NCBI GenBank assembly: GCA_945859605.1
Contig: OX243827.1
Span: 9,620,713-9,684,712 of the forward strand
Source of the DNA: Lumbricus rubellus
Lineage: Eukaryota; Annelida; Clitellata; Crassiclitellata; Lumbricidae
Length of the DNA stretch: 64,000 nt
Direction of reading: 5' to 3'
The translations under genes were made by a program, and so were the position numbers. The notes beneath the pieces are model-generated. The model was given only the letters and a program-made list of their open reading frames with translations, ran no database searches and was not told where the DNA came from. Positions 24,501 to 33,542 of the stretch are shown here, one piece after another; positions within the stretch are counted from its first letter, which is position 1, and each line of letters starts with the position of its first letter.

Positions 24501-27500
24501 ATTGATGAAAAGAGGTTCTTTACTTGACTTAATAATGCTTGTCCGCAAACTACTTAATTTGAATCGACTTTATATCGATCGTTGCTTCTGCGCTATTATA
24601 CCTGCGCTATAGAAATCACAGATTATAGCCTATATTGAGCTGCTTTCTGTTTGGATGGGCCTATCAATACACGTGCATCAAGATGTATTGTATACTTAAA
24701 GATAAAATATGTGTGTGTATATATATGCATTATGCATACGATTTATTTACAGGTAAGCTTATACAATTATACATGTACATGACTGATGCCCGCGTTAGTA
24801 AATTTAACTGTGTGTATAAGAATATAATGACTGTAGACCTATTCTTAAATGTAGGCCTACACTATACAGGGTGGCCCCAAAAAGTGATAACACGTTGTAA
24901 AATGTACTATAATTAGTTCAAATTTGTTTAGACTATATCCATAATAGCTGAAAAAGTTCACCAATTTACTTACTTAACTCTTTAGTCATTTGACATCATT
25001 ATTACGACAACTTCCGGTCGACATTTTTAATTTTTTATTTGCCAATCGTCAACTTCTGCGTGTTTTGAATATATTTTGACCAGAATGACAAAAATCACAA
25101 CAAAAGACCGTATTCTGATAAAAAAAATTTGCAAATTGAGAAACATTGGAGTGCAAGGCAAATGAAAAATGAGTTTCCACACAAAGCCTATAGTAGACTA
25201 GAGCTAGTGTCAGTCGGGTTATTAAATAAATTGATAATGACGGTACAGCAGAACGTAAACGCGGAAGTGGTCGGTTAAAGTCTGCTAGAACATGACAGAA
25301 CATTGAGCGGGTGAGTGAGCTGATCTGCAGTCAAGAAGATGACCCTCACAGTCACAAAAATCCGTGGGAAATTCAAAGAGACACGGGTATATCACGGACG
25401 TCGGTTCAATGTATTGTAATGCAATATTTACAACTGAAAACGAACAAGCGTGTGATCGGGCAGACGCTCAACGAAAATTGCAAATTGAGACGTTTGCAAC
25501 GCAGTCAGCAGCTACTTGAACAGTTTCCTAATGACAGAAGTGTACACACAACAAGATATTCACCTTTGCCACGCCAGTTAATTCTCAACATGGTCGTATT
25601 TACTCAGTTGAATCAAAGAAGATACAACTAAGTTCCAGAAAGAAGACATACGATCGAGAACGTGAACTTTTCAGCTGCGGTATCATGGTATCAGTTGGTG
25701 TTTCTCGCTTGCAAAAAGTTGTTGAGAAGCAAGGGGGACACATTGAACATGTTTTATGAGTAGCTTAATTACTACTTAGCATACGACATTAAATTACAAC
25801 ACGTTATATTGATTCAATCATATTAAATGACCCTTTGCTACGATGTGTTATCACTTTTTTTGGGCCACCCTGTATATTATATAATATCCCTCTTCGCTTC
25901 CTCGTACATTCCCCTTCATTTCGTGTATATATAATTTATATAATATATATATAAAATTATATAGGCTATCACTTGTGCGTCTATACTGCGTAATTCATGT
26001 GCGCGGGTAAAGGTGCACAAGTGCGTGCGTGTACGTGATGTCAATGCCCCGGCGAGAGCTAGCGTCCATCAAAAGACTGGAGAACGATAGAAGCCAAGTG
26101 CTTTGGACTTGAAGTAGGGGCCCTCAGTCCGTCCATCCGTCGGTCCATCGCTCGGATGTGTATACGAGGCCGTCGACGACCATCTTGGATGGATCCAACT
26201 GGACTGACTGAAAGACAAAGGCCCCCAGTGGACAGGTTAAACGGAGAGCCGACTTGGAATCGCGCTTTGATGGCTTCTCCTTAACGGGGGGTAGGAGGAT
26301 TGCACCGACGTGCAAAGACTTACGTACTCTAGGGATCACTTCGCTTTTTCACTTCTCCTCTTCCTCCACTTTTTTCATTCCTCATACTCTCTTCATGCAT
26401 GTATACTCTGTCTTATGATACAACCTCCTTCTTCATCATGTACTTTGTACAGTATTGTACACGCCTCATCTATGCCTTCTTCACGTTAATGGAAATTCTC
26501 CTCCACCTCCTCCTGTTCCTCCTCCTCATCTCCTGCTTCTTCTCCTCCTATTTTCCTTCTCCTCCTTCTCCTTCTCTTCTCCTCCTTCTTCTTCTCCTCC
26601 TTCTCCTTCTCCTTCTTCTCCTCCTCCTCCTCCTTTTCCTCTATCTTTTCATCCCCTTCCTTCCTCCTCCATGTCCTCCTCGTCCTCCTCTTACTCACTC
26701 ACTTTAATTACTTCCATGTGCTCTTTCAGTTCGTGAGGAGAGACTGGACGTTCTTCTTCCTTACTTACTCTCTTATTCCTTACTCACTCACTCACTCACT
26801 CACTCACTCACTCACTCACTCACTCACTCACTCACTCACTCACTCACTCACTCACTCACTCACTCACTCACTCACTTACTCACTCACTCACTCACTCACT
26901 CACTCACTCACTCACTCTCTCACTCACTCACTCACTCACTTACTTTAATTACTTCTCTGTGCTGTTTCAGTTCGTGAGGAGAGACTGGACGTTCTTCCTG
27001 GCGGTGGCGAATGTTTCGAGAAGGAGTATGTCCAGTTCGCCTACCTATGCGTTGTCAACAACTACCTGCCGTCGGTCGATTACTGCTGCTGCCATTTATA
27101 TAGCGCCGTCTTCTGCTGTCGCTACCACCAGGACTGGAATCAGTTTCGATGTCTACACGAGGAGGACGAGGTCACTTCAAGGTCAGACAATAACACGTGT
27201 GTGTGTGTACGTGTGTGTGTGCGTTTGTGTGTGTATGTGTTTGTTTGTTTGTGTAGTTGTGGGTCTACTATTCCCGTGGAATGACCTTCTGTAACAACAC
27301 ATGCATGCTGATGGCTTATCTAGTGCAGTAACTATTTCTGCCACGTGCTTTTGAAAATTCTTTGTCTATGGTGTTCTTATTCACACTGGGAGTGCTTCTG
27401 TGCTTCTGATTAAGCTAGGGTCCCTTAGAAGTCCGCAGGTCCTAAATAGAATAGAATAAAATATTACTCTCTGTCTATCTGTCTCTCTTCTCTGCCGCTC

Positions 27501-30422
27501 TCTCTGTCTCCAGCTCAACTCCGACACCCGTCTCTGTATCTGTCTATGTCTGTGTCTGTGTCTCTGTCTGTGTCTGTGTCTCTGCCTCTACCTCTGCCTG
27601 TCTGTCTGTCAGTCTGTCTGCATGTCTCTCCCTCCATCGCTCACTCACTCACTCACTCACTCACACACTCACTCACACACTCACTCACTTTATGCGAATT
27701 GCAAGAACAAGCCGGATGACTTTGACCTTAACGAATGGATGGATGGATTGATGGATGGATGGATGGATGGATGGATGGATGGAAGATGGACTTGGATGGA
27801 AGCTACCTGGCAACTGACTGATAAACAGGACATGGACAACTTGGTTGCCAACTGAATATCAGCTCACAATCGTGTTCCATGCACTCATCTTAATTTAACT
27901 GTCTCGCTTCCTTCTGCTTATCTGCGCTAAGCGTTTCGTCGCCTTTGCAATAATTAAACCGAAGTCAACCTCTGTCAATCACCTACTCAACCAAATACCT
28001 TGATTGGTTGATTGATTGTCAGCCAATCGGTCGATCATTCAATCTTTTATTCAGATGAGGTGAGCGTGTGACAATGAATTAATTATCAGTGGACGTGTGA
28101 GTGAGTCAGTAAGTCAATGAGATGATGAGTGAATCAATCATTGAGTTAATCAGTGGGTAGGTTGGGCAGTTTGATCGTCAGACAGTCAGTCAGTCGGTCA
28201 GTCAGTCATTCAATCAGTCAATCAGTCAGTCAGTCGGTCGGTCGGTCGGTCTGTCAGTCAGTCAGTCAATCAGTCAGTCAGTCGGTCGGTCGGTCGGTCT
28301 GTCTGTCTGTCGGCCAGTCAGTCAGTTAGTTAGTCAGTCAGTCAGTCAGTCAGTCAGTCAGTTAGTCAGTCAGCCAGACAGACAATTAACGAGTCAGTCA
28401 GTAAGATAGTCAGTCAATCAATCACCAATTAATTAGTTTATTAGTCCGTTAGTCAGACAGTGAGTCAGTCAATCAGTCAGTAGACAGTAGGGCAATCAAT
28501 AAATAGACCAATCAGTCAATCGACTAATCAGTCAATCAATCATTAATTTGATTATTTTTTAAACTATCCAATTTTCAACCAAATCATTTAATTAATTGGT
28601 CACGCTATGAAACATTCAATCAAACACTCAATCAATCAGCCAACTAATCAATCAATCAGCCAACCAATCAATCATCCAACCAACCAACCAACCAATCAAT
28701 CAATCAACCAACCAACCAACCAACCAAGCAACCAATCAATCAATCAACCAACCAACTATCCAACCAATCAACCAATCAATAAATCAACTGTCAATCGCCA
28801 TCAGTTGCCATGTCTTCAGAGTGTTAACCTTCCCTCTATAGTTTTCTTTCCTTCCCTTCAAAGGTCGCTAAACGAGACCGACTGGCATCAGAGAGGGACA
28901 GATCCATTGGCTCGATTCATGCAGCTGTCTCTACCATCTGCTCTACTGCTGCTCATCCTGCTACTGCTCGGTCTTGGCATCGTCGGATGCTGCCTCGTTG
29001 CCACAGGAGTCAGCTGCTGCAGCAGGCGATTTAGAAATCGCATCTTCCGAATAAAAGACAAGAAACGAAGTAGGAACTTTGTTCAATGGCTCAGGCAGAA
29101 CAACAGTTTTCGACTTTTAAATTAGATGTTTGTTACAACAAAATTAGAACCTTTGTTAAAACCTAATTAGACCTTTGTTACAACTCAATGAGATCCTTGC
29201 TGGAACTTAATTAGACTTCTTTCAACTTAATGAGACTTTTGTTGGAACTTAGTTAAATCATTATTATGATCTAATTATCTAGACCATTCTTGCGCACCTA
29301 ATAAAGGTTTGATTCAGTTGAAACAAATAATTATATCTCTAAGTAGTAACAAAGGCAAGTTGTAACAACGGTCTTAATGCTGTAACTTAATAGGACATTT
29401 GATACGACTATATGAAACGTTTTACAACTTATTTAGATTTTGCTTGAACACAATAAGCTACATTACATTATTCTACATTGCAGCTAAAGAAGAATTTCAT
29501 TATACACCTTTATTTGAACTGCAATATAACTAATAAGAACCTCGCTAAATCACCCACCTTCGCTTTCTTTTCCTTCTCTACTCTAGGCCTACTTAAAATG
29601 CGGATCATGTCTTATGCCTGTTTTTAATTACATAACTTACATGTACATGGTGCCATTCAGTGATACCGCTCCAAAATTTAATAAAAGCCAAGATGGTGTC
29701 TTAAAAAAAGCCAAGAAAAGCCAAGTTAATAATTATGGACTATGTCACCTATTTTATTTCAACAGAAGCTATTTTATCCGATAAATTGTGGTGTTTATGA
29801 AATTATGTATAATTTATCCCGAAATTAATGTATGTTAAATTGTAATAATTGGTTCCGTTCGCTGGTTTTCTAACATACTAACAACATGTTGGAACATAGT
29901 GCGCTAGTTTTGAGAAATAGGCCAAACATCATCTTCACTGTAGGCCTAGTTGTTTTTTTCTTGAGTTCATAAATTTGTGTGTGATCTTGTGAGCCATTAA
30001 AGCTGACTTGTTTGCATTTCTAAGATTGATGTCTATTGTTATTAATATAAGTATTTGTGATCAACTTATCGTTTATCTTTAACAAGTTGTTTGCGATTTT
30101 GCGCGGAATCTCGCGAAATGGCGCGTGACGTTATAAATAACTAATATGCAGAGAGCAAACAGTTAAGAGAATAACAATAAGTCAGTAGATGGAGCCATAG
30201 TTACATTACTGCTAAGATTATTGTTATTTTGTGGATTATTGCTTAAATTATTGTTATTTAGTAGATTATTGCTAAGATTATTGTTGTTTAGTGGGCAGAA
30301 AAAAAGCCAAGTAAAAAAGCCAAGGTCCTTTGAAAAAAAGCCAATATCCCAAGATACGATTGAAAAAGCCAAGATCTTGGGAAAAAAGCCAAGAAGCGGT
30401 ATCACTGGTGCCATCTACAATG

Positions 30423-30465
<43 letters not shown>

Positions 30466-31644
30466 ATACCATTTATATAATTCTATTTAATTCAATTCTA
30501 TTTCATCGTATTCCTTTCTATTCCATTTAATCAGACTTATATTAGTTTTCTACTTAATTAAATTCTGCTCCATTTTAGATCCCATTCTATTATCATTACA
30601 TTATATTTCATTCTGTTCGATATTTGTTAAAGTTTTATCACGCTCCATTATGTTTCGAATCTATTAAAATTCCATTCTATTTCTATCCTTTTCTATTGTA
30701 TTAAATTCTGCTCCATTCCGTCCCATTAAATATTTTCTATCCCAATCTAAAGTGTTTCTATTTTTTTACATTTATCATCTGCTTCTATTCTAATACTTTC
30801 TGTTCTTTTTACCATCCATCCTGTCTCCCTTTCCTTTATTTTTGATTCTATAAAATTCTGTTCTATTCTTTCTAATCCATTCTCTTTCTATTCTATTTCT
30901 AATTATATTTTGATTCCTTTTGTAATCTATTCATAATTCTGTTCTATTTCCATTCCGATTCTATTTATAATCTATTTAAACTCTCTTCCGATATATATTT
31001 TTTTTTATTTAAACCCATTTCTATATTCAGCTTCATTTTCCATTTCTATTCCTACAGACTGCGTTCCAAAGAAGAAGAAAGGCATGACGAAGTTCAAAGA
31101 ATCGCTACTCCTTCAGCGAACTACAACACCAATCCGCGACCTTGACAGCCTCTCCGGTCTGATGCACGGTCTGACCGGGGGCCTCTCATCCCCCGACCAC
31201 CCAACCCCTGCGCCGCCAGTCACCTACGAAGACGACCCCGTCATCGATGGTGGGGACACCCTCCACGGACGATCAGACGGTCATCGGGGGGTCCTTCAAC
31301 CGACCGCGCCGTCCCTGGCAGAGATCATGGGACAGGAGTGCGGGACAGGGTGTACCCAGCTACCAGGACATCCGTACTTGTATTCAACCCCGTCAGCAGC
31401 GGTTGAATCTGCGTGTTGGTGGAGTAGTATCCAGAGACCGGTGGACGATTGTAGGAGGCAGGGAAGCGCTGCCTCATCGGGCGCTGGGTCGACCGGTGAC
31501 CGAAGGGATGATAATGCCTTCAGTGGGTCCCCCAATCGCTACCAGTTTTGCGCTGAACCGTACCTGTCTCATCTTGAGGTTGAAGAACTACAGCGGCCAC
31601 AGGAGACACTGTCAGTGGTGGTGTCTGCGAACACCAGACATTAG
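16962..31644 (+). CDS. Single-span Cys-rich membrane protein, Shisa/WBP1/VOPP1 (STMC6)-like, five exons
   Basis: Joining 16962-17031, 20577-20621, 26971-27181, 28864-29069 and 31058-31644 gives one frame of about 372 residues with GT-AG introns and matching phases (1, 1, 2, 1). Residues 1-23 are a signal peptide ([13 protein letters not shown]...TASYS). The ectodomain has C27 and C35, then C53, C65, Y-C77-C78-C79 and F-C87-C88, then C99. Residues about 135-157 form a Leu-rich span ending in GCC, followed by [18 protein letters not shown] and a Lys-rich, then Pro-rich tail with [13 protein letters not shown]-[Y]CC-[F]CC ectodomain just before one span is the signature described for STMC6 adaptors. 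These act as membrane scaffolds or trafficking adaptors, often through PPxY motifs, but no exact PPxY is seen here. The superfamily assignment rests on this pattern, not on alignment. A secreted-side ligand or receptor role is unknown. Confidence 0.8.
17070..17185. repeat. (GGT)n microsatellite in intron 1
   Basis: Degenerate GGTGGTGG run 40 bp after the donor of exon 1. Confidence 0.92.
17255..17800. mobile_element. Interspersed repeat carrying a nested MITE
   Basis: Opens with GGAGCGCTCCCAAAGCCCAGC, resembling the SINE-like ends at 32105 and 36260, and continues after the MITE at 17395-17639. No protein. Confidence 0.45.
17395..17639. mobile_element. hAT-type MITE, GGGGCGGATCCAG family
   Basis: Starts TGGGCGGATCCAGGGGAGG, contains CATGTATCGTGCCCCCCCCAT and ends near TTTCCGCCTCTG. 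Similar in order to 50295-50605 but with more decayed ends. Confidence 0.7.
17840..18125. repeat. (CATCGT)n/(CATCAT)n microsatellite
   Basis: About 280 bp of CATCGTCAT triplets. Confidence 0.93.
18548..18612. repeat. (GT)n microsatellite
   Basis: About 55 bp of pure GT. Confidence 0.95.
18700..19473 (+). mobile_element. LINE (CR1/L2-like) 3' end, 5'-truncated
   Basis: The element keeps the last part of a reverse-transcriptase ORF, a 3' UTR and a terminal (GATTTGATTTT)-type tail at about 19452-19473. It lies sense to the host gene inside intron 1. The 3' UTR carries a strong hairpin at 19291-19337. Confidence 0.8.
18790..18953 (+). pseudogene. C-terminal end of a non-LTR retrotransposon ORF2
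   Basis: One frame reads [20 protein letters not shown] and [20 protein letters not shown] then ends LILDTK and stop TAA at 18951-18953. The R-x-FSI-x-Y-x-G-x-x-x-WN-x-(I/L)P pattern with an SL-x-x-FK-x-x-L helix is the usual C terminus of CR1/L2-type polymerase ORFs. Upstream catalytic domains are absent. Confidence 0.82.
19742..19777. repeat. (TA)n microsatellite
   Basis: About 30 bp of TA. Confidence 0.9.
19778..20376. other. Intron 1, nothing recognised
   Basis: AT-rich to about 20040, then a C-rich stretch (CCCCTACCACCTCC...) to about 20150. No exon was identified. Confidence 0.4.
20380..20435. repeat. (GAT/GAC)n
   Basis: GATGACGATGATG run of about 55 bp. Confidence 0.85.
20577..20621 (+). 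CDS. Exon 2 of the STMC6-like gene
   Basis: A 45-base exon after the acceptor TTTTTTTTCAG and before the strong donor CGG|GTAAGA. It encodes (D)[14 protein letters not shown], with two ectodomain cysteines. Phase 1 on both sides fits exons 1 and 3. Confidence 0.82.
20639..20760. repeat. (CA)n microsatellite in intron 2
   Basis: Starts 17 bp after the exon 2 donor, with pure CA for about 68 bp and then CACACCTA units. Confidence 0.93.
20806..20870. repeat. (CTG)n and (CTA)n runs
   Basis: Short CTGCTG and CTACTACT triplet runs. Confidence 0.75.
21190..21540. repeat. CA-rich tract with pure (CA)n end
   Basis: Degenerate CACACACCTACACACAGACA to about 21475, then pure CA. Threonine/histidine-rich frames are repeat translations. 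Confidence 0.92.
21586..22049. mobile_element. MITE-like element with TGCCGGTGTCA termini
   Basis: Left end TGCCGGTGTCATGAAA and right end TTTCGTGACACCGGCA are inverted repeats of about 16 bp with one mismatch. Several GGGGGAT and ATCCCCC blocks lie just inside both ends. No clear target duplication is visible (flanks CTCGT and TACAT), so the superfamily is unassigned. Confidence 0.7.
22474..23622. mobile_element. hAT-type element, non-autonomous, 1149 bp
   Basis: Ends are CAGGGCCTCCGACAGG and its exact inverse CCTGTCGGAGGCCCTG in outline. The 8-mer GTAAGATC flanks it perfectly on both sides (22466-22473 and 23623-23630). An 8-bp duplication indicates hAT. GGCCTCG-rich subterminal repeats occur at both ends. 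A second hAT element is nested within it; no transposase frame is seen. Confidence 0.92.
22825..23210. mobile_element. hAT-type MITE nested in the larger hAT element
   Basis: Starts CAGTGGTTCCCAACC and ends GGTTGGGAACCGCTG, flanked by the perfect 8-bp duplication GTCTAAAC (22817-22824 and 23211-23218). It has the same internal sequence as the fragment at about 32291-32610 (CCACTTTTTCTAAGTT and GCGGGCCACTTTT). Confidence 0.93.
23635..24105. repeat. Tandem repeat, about 50-bp unit
   Basis: Degenerate units of the form GAATAGCAGATTTCAATAG + AAAATCGAATAGCAGATTC + TAATATAAGACT, about eight to nine copies. Confidence 0.85.
24110..24530. repeat. Tandem repeat, about 55-bp unit
   Basis: Units built on TTCATCTTACTGTCATCTTA + CAAGTATTGATGAAAAGAGG, about six copies. 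One unit holds TAGGCCTA between AAGTA and a TTATTGATG restart. Confidence 0.85.
24531..24866. other. Intron 2, nothing recognised
   Basis: AT-rich, with one TACATGTA and one TAGGCCTA. No exon candidate. Confidence 0.4.
24867..25872 (+). mobile_element. Tc1/mariner element with intact inverted ends and TA duplication
   Basis: Ends are CAGGGTGGCCCCAAAAAGTG and the inverse CACTTTTTTTGGGCCACCCTG, flanked by TA on both sides (24865-24866 and 25873-25874). The element is 1006 bp, inside intron 2 of the host gene. Confidence 0.93.
25085..25760 (+). pseudogene. Tc1/mariner transposase, frameshifted and internally deleted
   Basis: Starts [14 protein letters not shown]. The middle (25311-25630) is open and reads [15 protein letters not shown] then REIQRDTG-like ISRTSVQ, the paired N-terminal helix-turn-helix region, then [18 protein letters not shown]. 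After SVGVSRL the frame jumps directly to [15 protein letters not shown] and a stop. The segment holding most of the catalytic acidic core is therefore missing, and several stops occur before 25311. It cannot encode an active enzyme. Confidence 0.85.
25875..26495. other. Intron 2, nothing recognised
   Basis: TA-rich palindromic stretch at about 25925-25965, then unrecognised sequence. No splice-flanked coding block was found. Confidence 0.4.
26496..26700. repeat. Homopyrimidine (CTC/CTT)n tract
   Basis: CTCCTCCTT-rich for about 200 bp. Confidence 0.92.
26697..26756 (+). pseudogene. Duplicate of the exon 3 acceptor and first 30 bases
   Basis: CTTTCAG|TTCGTGAGGAGAGACTGGACGTTCTT with its upstream ACTTTAATTACTTC matches 26940-26999 almost exactly. 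The copy then breaks into TTACTTACTC repeats. It has an acceptor but no exon body or donor. Confidence 0.85.
26776..26942. repeat. (CACT)n microsatellite between the two exon 3 acceptors
   Basis: About 40 CACT units with few interruptions. Confidence 0.95.
26971..27181 (+). CDS. Exon 3 (main Cys-rich ectodomain) of the STMC6-like gene
   Basis: Acceptor GCTGTTTCAG, donor CAAG|GTCAGA. It encodes (V)[18 protein letters not shown] then [36 protein letters not shown] and [15 protein letters not shown]. Other frames are open here, but only this one joins exons 2 and 4 in phase and gives the cysteine pattern. Confidence 0.85.
27200..27262. repeat. (GT)n-rich run
   Basis: GTGTGTGT and GTTTGTTT just after the exon 3 donor. 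Confidence 0.8.
27455..27690. repeat. (TCTG)n and (CACT)n tract
   Basis: Degenerate CTGTCTGTGTCTC followed by CACTCACT. Confidence 0.85.
27732..27786. repeat. (GGAT)n microsatellite
   Basis: About 13 GGAT units. Confidence 0.92.
28160..28520. repeat. (CAGT)n microsatellite
   Basis: CAGTCAGTCGGTCGGT units, with CAAT variants at the end. Confidence 0.92.
28612..28790. repeat. (CAAC/CAAT)n microsatellite
   Basis: CCAACCAATCAATCAA units directly before exon 4. Its open frame runs into exon 4 by chance. Confidence 0.92.
28864..29069 (+). CDS. Exon 4 (membrane span) of the STMC6-like gene
   Basis: Acceptor TTCCCTTCAAAG, donor CGAA|GTAGGA. Encodes (R)[20 protein letters not shown], then [20 protein letters not shown] and [20 protein letters not shown], then FRIKDKKR. 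One N-glycosylation site (NET) lies outside, and basic residues follow the span, giving type I topology. The juxtamembrane cysteines could be acylated (inference). Confidence 0.85.
29658..30407. mobile_element. hAT-type element with AAAAGCCAAG arrays
   Basis: Ends CAGTGATACCGCT and AGCGGTATCACTG are perfect inverted repeats. Flanks GTGCCATT (29650-29657) and GTGCCATC (30408-30415) differ at one base. About eleven copies of the motif AAAGCCAAG/AAAGCCAAT cluster inside both ends (29686-29730 and 30298-30395), all on the same strand. There is no transposase. It lies in intron 4. Confidence 0.88.
30428..30465. repeat. (TA)n microsatellite
   Basis: About 32 bp of TA after ACATG. Confidence 0.9.
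30480..31015. repeat. Degenerate TTCTATT-rich tract
   Basis: Many variants of ATTCTATTTC over 500 bp just upstream of exon 5, probably a decayed 5-7-bp tandem repeat. Confidence 0.7.
31058..31644 (+). CDS. Exon 5 (cytoplasmic tail) of the STMC6-like gene
   Basis: Acceptor TATTCCTACAG. In the frame set by exon 4 it encodes (N)[20 protein letters not shown] then [18 protein letters not shown], a Pro-rich part with [11 protein letters not shown], and runs to a stop at 31642-31644. A second frame stays open from 31247 to 31663, so an indel or a further intron after about 31245 cannot be excluded. The first 60 residues are the surest part. Confidence 0.7.
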
Positions 31645-32089
31645 AGTGGCTGATTGGTCGTAGAAAGCGTAGGGTGTCTGGTGAGAAGGCCTTATCTGAT
31701 GATGATGGTGATAAGATTGTAAGGTCATTGAGGCCTATGCATCCAACAGTTATTGTGGCCTTATATGGTTACCGTATCCGAAGAGATTGATACACTAGTC
31801 ACAACGAATACTCTTGCAGAATATGTCTGGGCTCTTGGCGCAGGCAGACAGACAGACAGACATACAAGGACAGAGGCATTGGAGAGAGACAGACAGACAA
31901 AGACAGAGGCAGAGACCATGTGATGCATAACATGACAGACGCACACACGCTGTAGTCTACTCTGTTCCTAACAACTGCGAGTTCCAATCTACTGAACAGA
32001 TTCTATGCGACGACATCTCGGGCAAACTGTCAACTCTGCTTCTGTAACTAACCTGTCGAACAGAATGCATTGCATTGTATTGTATTCAA
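31645..32089. other. Probable 3' flank of the STMC6-like gene
   Basis: No AATAAA signal was found with confidence. A short (CAGA)n run lies at about 31845-31890. Confidence 0.4.
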
Positions 32090-32290
32090 ACATTTATGAA
32101 ACGCCTGTAGTAAGGTGAACCGTTCAGAGGTGCTCCCAGTGCACGGTCACAGAAGATAAATTGGTCCTGAGAAAAGCAAAGGAGGAGGAAGAGGAGGGGT
32201 CATTCCAGCTAGAATTTTAGATCGAGTAGATTGGGACAGCTTATTCGAAACAGAAGGACAAATTGAGATAAATAATTGGCACAGAGCGGA

Positions 32291-32610
32291 CTTTAGGGCC
32301 ACTTTTTCTAAGTTAGATGACACAAGGGACATTTTTTCTTAGTTGAAGGACATTAGGGGCCACGCGCCTAAAATTTTATTAACTAAAAGCATATAAAATT
32401 GTTATAATTGAATAAAAATAGAATTTTGATGTCATTTATAGACGTCAAAATAAAATAATTTGTAATAGAAAATAATTATGTGTTCAATCCTGTGCAATTT
32501 GTCAATTTGTCATACATGTATATTTTTGTCAATTCTTTGATAGAGGAGGGCCATTTCTTGAGGCCCGGCGGGCCACTTTTGACCCGCGGACCACGGGTTG
32601 GAAACCGCTG
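32291..32610. mobile_element. hAT-type MITE fragment, CAGTGGTTCCCAACC family
   Basis: Right end GGTTGGAAACCGCTG and internal GCGGGCCACTTTT match the nested MITE at 22825-23210. The left terminal repeat is lost. Confidence 0.85.
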
Positions 32611-32732
32611 AACTAGAAGATCAAATCTGTTAATTAAAAAGCGAAGTAAAGCTAGGATGCCATGAGGTTTGAAAGAGGTCAAAGCGTAGGCTACTACATC
32701 AAAATTACTAGATATTTCAATGGTAAGACCCA

Positions 32733-33542
32733 AAGCTCGAGGGTACGTACCATACGTATTCTATTTTTTGAAAGGTACGTACGTATTTTAACGTACCCTA
32801 TTTTAGGGTACGTAACAATAGGCCTAAATAAAATACGGTAACCACGTCATTGCTCATTATAAGAATGTTCAATTTAATTTAAGCAAACAATCACAACTCA
32901 GTAGCCTATAATACGGCGTAGTAAATTGCTGCAATGCTATATTGTAGGTCTATGTTTATCCAGCATACGTTGCACTTAATGCACTAATGTCAGTCAGTCG
33001 GCTGAGTTCTGCTGCAGCACTTCAAAGGTGTGTTCTTATGCGATTGCCTGATCCAAACCAGAACTGTGTGTAGAAAAAATTGCATTCAATCAAATAATTC
33101 TTTTTTGCATTTTTCAAAACTTTCACGTGCGTCCATTCTTTCCCATGTTCTCTGGGCATCGCTGAATCGCTGACTGATGCGTAGGCTATTATAGACATAC
33201 GGTAGACGTACTGCAACTTTCGAGTTACAGCAAACCAGTGACGTGTACTTACATGTAGCTCTTATCAGAAAGACAGTACAATTTGCATTAAATTAATTGT
33301 AACCGAAGAATTTATCGAATTGAATTTACTGCTACGCTACCGAAAGTACCGGTTTCAATGACGCACAGGCCTACAGTTGACGTCAGATTATAGGCCTAAG
33401 TAGGCTATGGGTCGCCGAGTAAACCATGAATAAAATTTTCGTGTATCCATGGTACCGTACGTACCATACGCGTATTCTATTTTTTGAAAGGTACGTACGT
33501 ATTTTAACGTATTCTATTTTAGGGTACGCGTACCCTCGAGCT
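32733..33542. mobile_element. Element with direct terminal repeats and a 12-bp flank duplication
   Basis: The outer ends read AGCTCGAGGGTACG and CGTACCCTCGAGCT. About 85 bp next to each end is the same sequence in direct orientation (CATACG, TATTCTATTTTTTGAAAGG, TACGTACGTATTTTAACGTA). The 12-mer ATGGTAAGACCC stands just outside both ends (32719-32730 and 33543-33554). It contains no recognisable protein. The class is not clear. Confidence 0.7.

Noticed and set aside
32476..32733. Minus-strand open frame across the hAT fragment
   Set aside because: It spans an insertion boundary; such frames recur in the other MITE copy with different reading, so it is not coding.
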